Of a DNA stretch of 52,438 nucleotides, positions 52,412 through 52,438 are shown in pieces. Position 1 is the first letter of the stretch, and each line of letters begins with the position of its first letter. Below the pieces are notes generated by a model. It ran no database searches. It was not told the DNA's origin and saw only the letters and a list, made by a program, of their open reading frames with translations. The DNA is from an uncultured bacterium (GTDB taxonomy: Bacteria; Cyanobacteriota; Vampirovibrionia; Gastranaerophilales; Gastranaerophilaceae). A program made the translations under genes and the position numbers. Location of the stretch: NCBI GenBank assembly GCA_949291445.1, contig CASEVT010000058.1, positions 1-52,438 of the forward strand, in the 5' to 3' direction.

Positions 52412-52438
52412 GAACCAGTGAGGATTTTCCATCAGAAA
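52410..52438 (+). repeat. Right copy of the 29-base direct repeat
   Basis: This is 27/29 identical to 48536-48564 and reaches the window end, so its true length is unknown. It starts on the last bases of the structured element, which the left copy lacks. Confidence 0.7.

Noticed and set aside
52335-52438. Structured element as the 3' end of a group II intron
   Set aside because: A short GAGCCGTACG stretch recalls domain V, but the paired arm and the GAAA-loop hairpin are absent and no reverse transcriptase gene is seen.

Overview
The window looks like a chromosomal segment of a gut non-photosynthetic cyanobacterial relative (class Vampirovibrionia, 'Melainabacteria', probably order Gastranaerophilales). 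This is an inference from gene content, not a database match. The evidence is AT-rich DNA, a Kdo transferase (so a Gram-negative, LPS-type envelope), a long cyanobacterial-type ThiE with an extra N-terminal domain, a GHL10/DUF187 secreted protein of the type common in cyanobacteria, PilT, and several lineage-looking hypothetical proteins with no familiar family.

Layout. Positions 1-8,310 hold mostly housekeeping genes: a proline-rich membrane protein cut by the window edge, waaA, ahcY, gpsA, the map-adk pair and a GH57 alpha-glucan enzyme. Positions 8,310-13,200 hold small hypothetical genes, the pilT-recO-deoC operon, an EF-hand protein and an exported cysteine-rich Spy/CpxP-like protein. 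Positions 13,341-17,101 hold one very large membrane protein made of three diverged repeats, split into two reading frames by an apparent frameshift in an A-rich tract. Positions 17,120-25,669 hold a short-zinc-finger DnaJ, the GHL10 protein, an XRE regulator with a dyad operator, recA, and a 1282-residue zinc-ribbon/AAA/TPR protein. Positions 25,764-31,735 hold an orphan sugar-type ABC permease coupled to a glutamate synthase split into three genes. Positions 32,069-46,728 hold small unknowns, thiE, an ECF sigma/anti-sigma pair, a class A PBP, the muropeptide-recycling pair anmK-murQ, a DUF2769 protein, an orphan piece of a DUF262 (GmrSD-like) protein, lepB, a polyprenyl synthase, and ugd-uxs, which make UDP-glucuronate and UDP-xylose for surface polysaccharide. 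Then come an ABC ATPase and tRNA-Cys, tRNA-Gly and tRNA-Pro.

Downstream of tRNA-Pro (48,123 to the end) the character changes. The sequence is more AT-rich and holds fragmented genes. This accessory stretch carries what I read as a polymorphic toxin locus. A 392-residue protein has an N-terminal MuF-like Cys/His motif, a coiled coil and a C-terminal module. That module recurs as an orphan copy and a decayed copy downstream. Each copy is followed by a small, related membrane protein, the presumed immunity protein; one is truncated, and a fourth immunity-like fragment remains at the end. In the two intact cassettes the toxin module and the membrane gene are separated by a perfect hairpin and an extended -10 promoter lying almost on the immunity start codon. 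A 29-base direct repeat, 27/29 identical, lies at 48,536 and at the right window edge. The right copy is preceded by a GC-rich multi-stem structure, which suggests a mobile or recombining element.

How the genes work together. Envelope biogenesis is the main theme (Kdo transfer, PBP, cell-wall recycling, signal peptidase, polyprenyl carrier, UDP-sugar supply). Alongside it are nitrogen assimilation (glutamate synthase), glucan metabolism, and a toxin/immunity region beside a tRNA.
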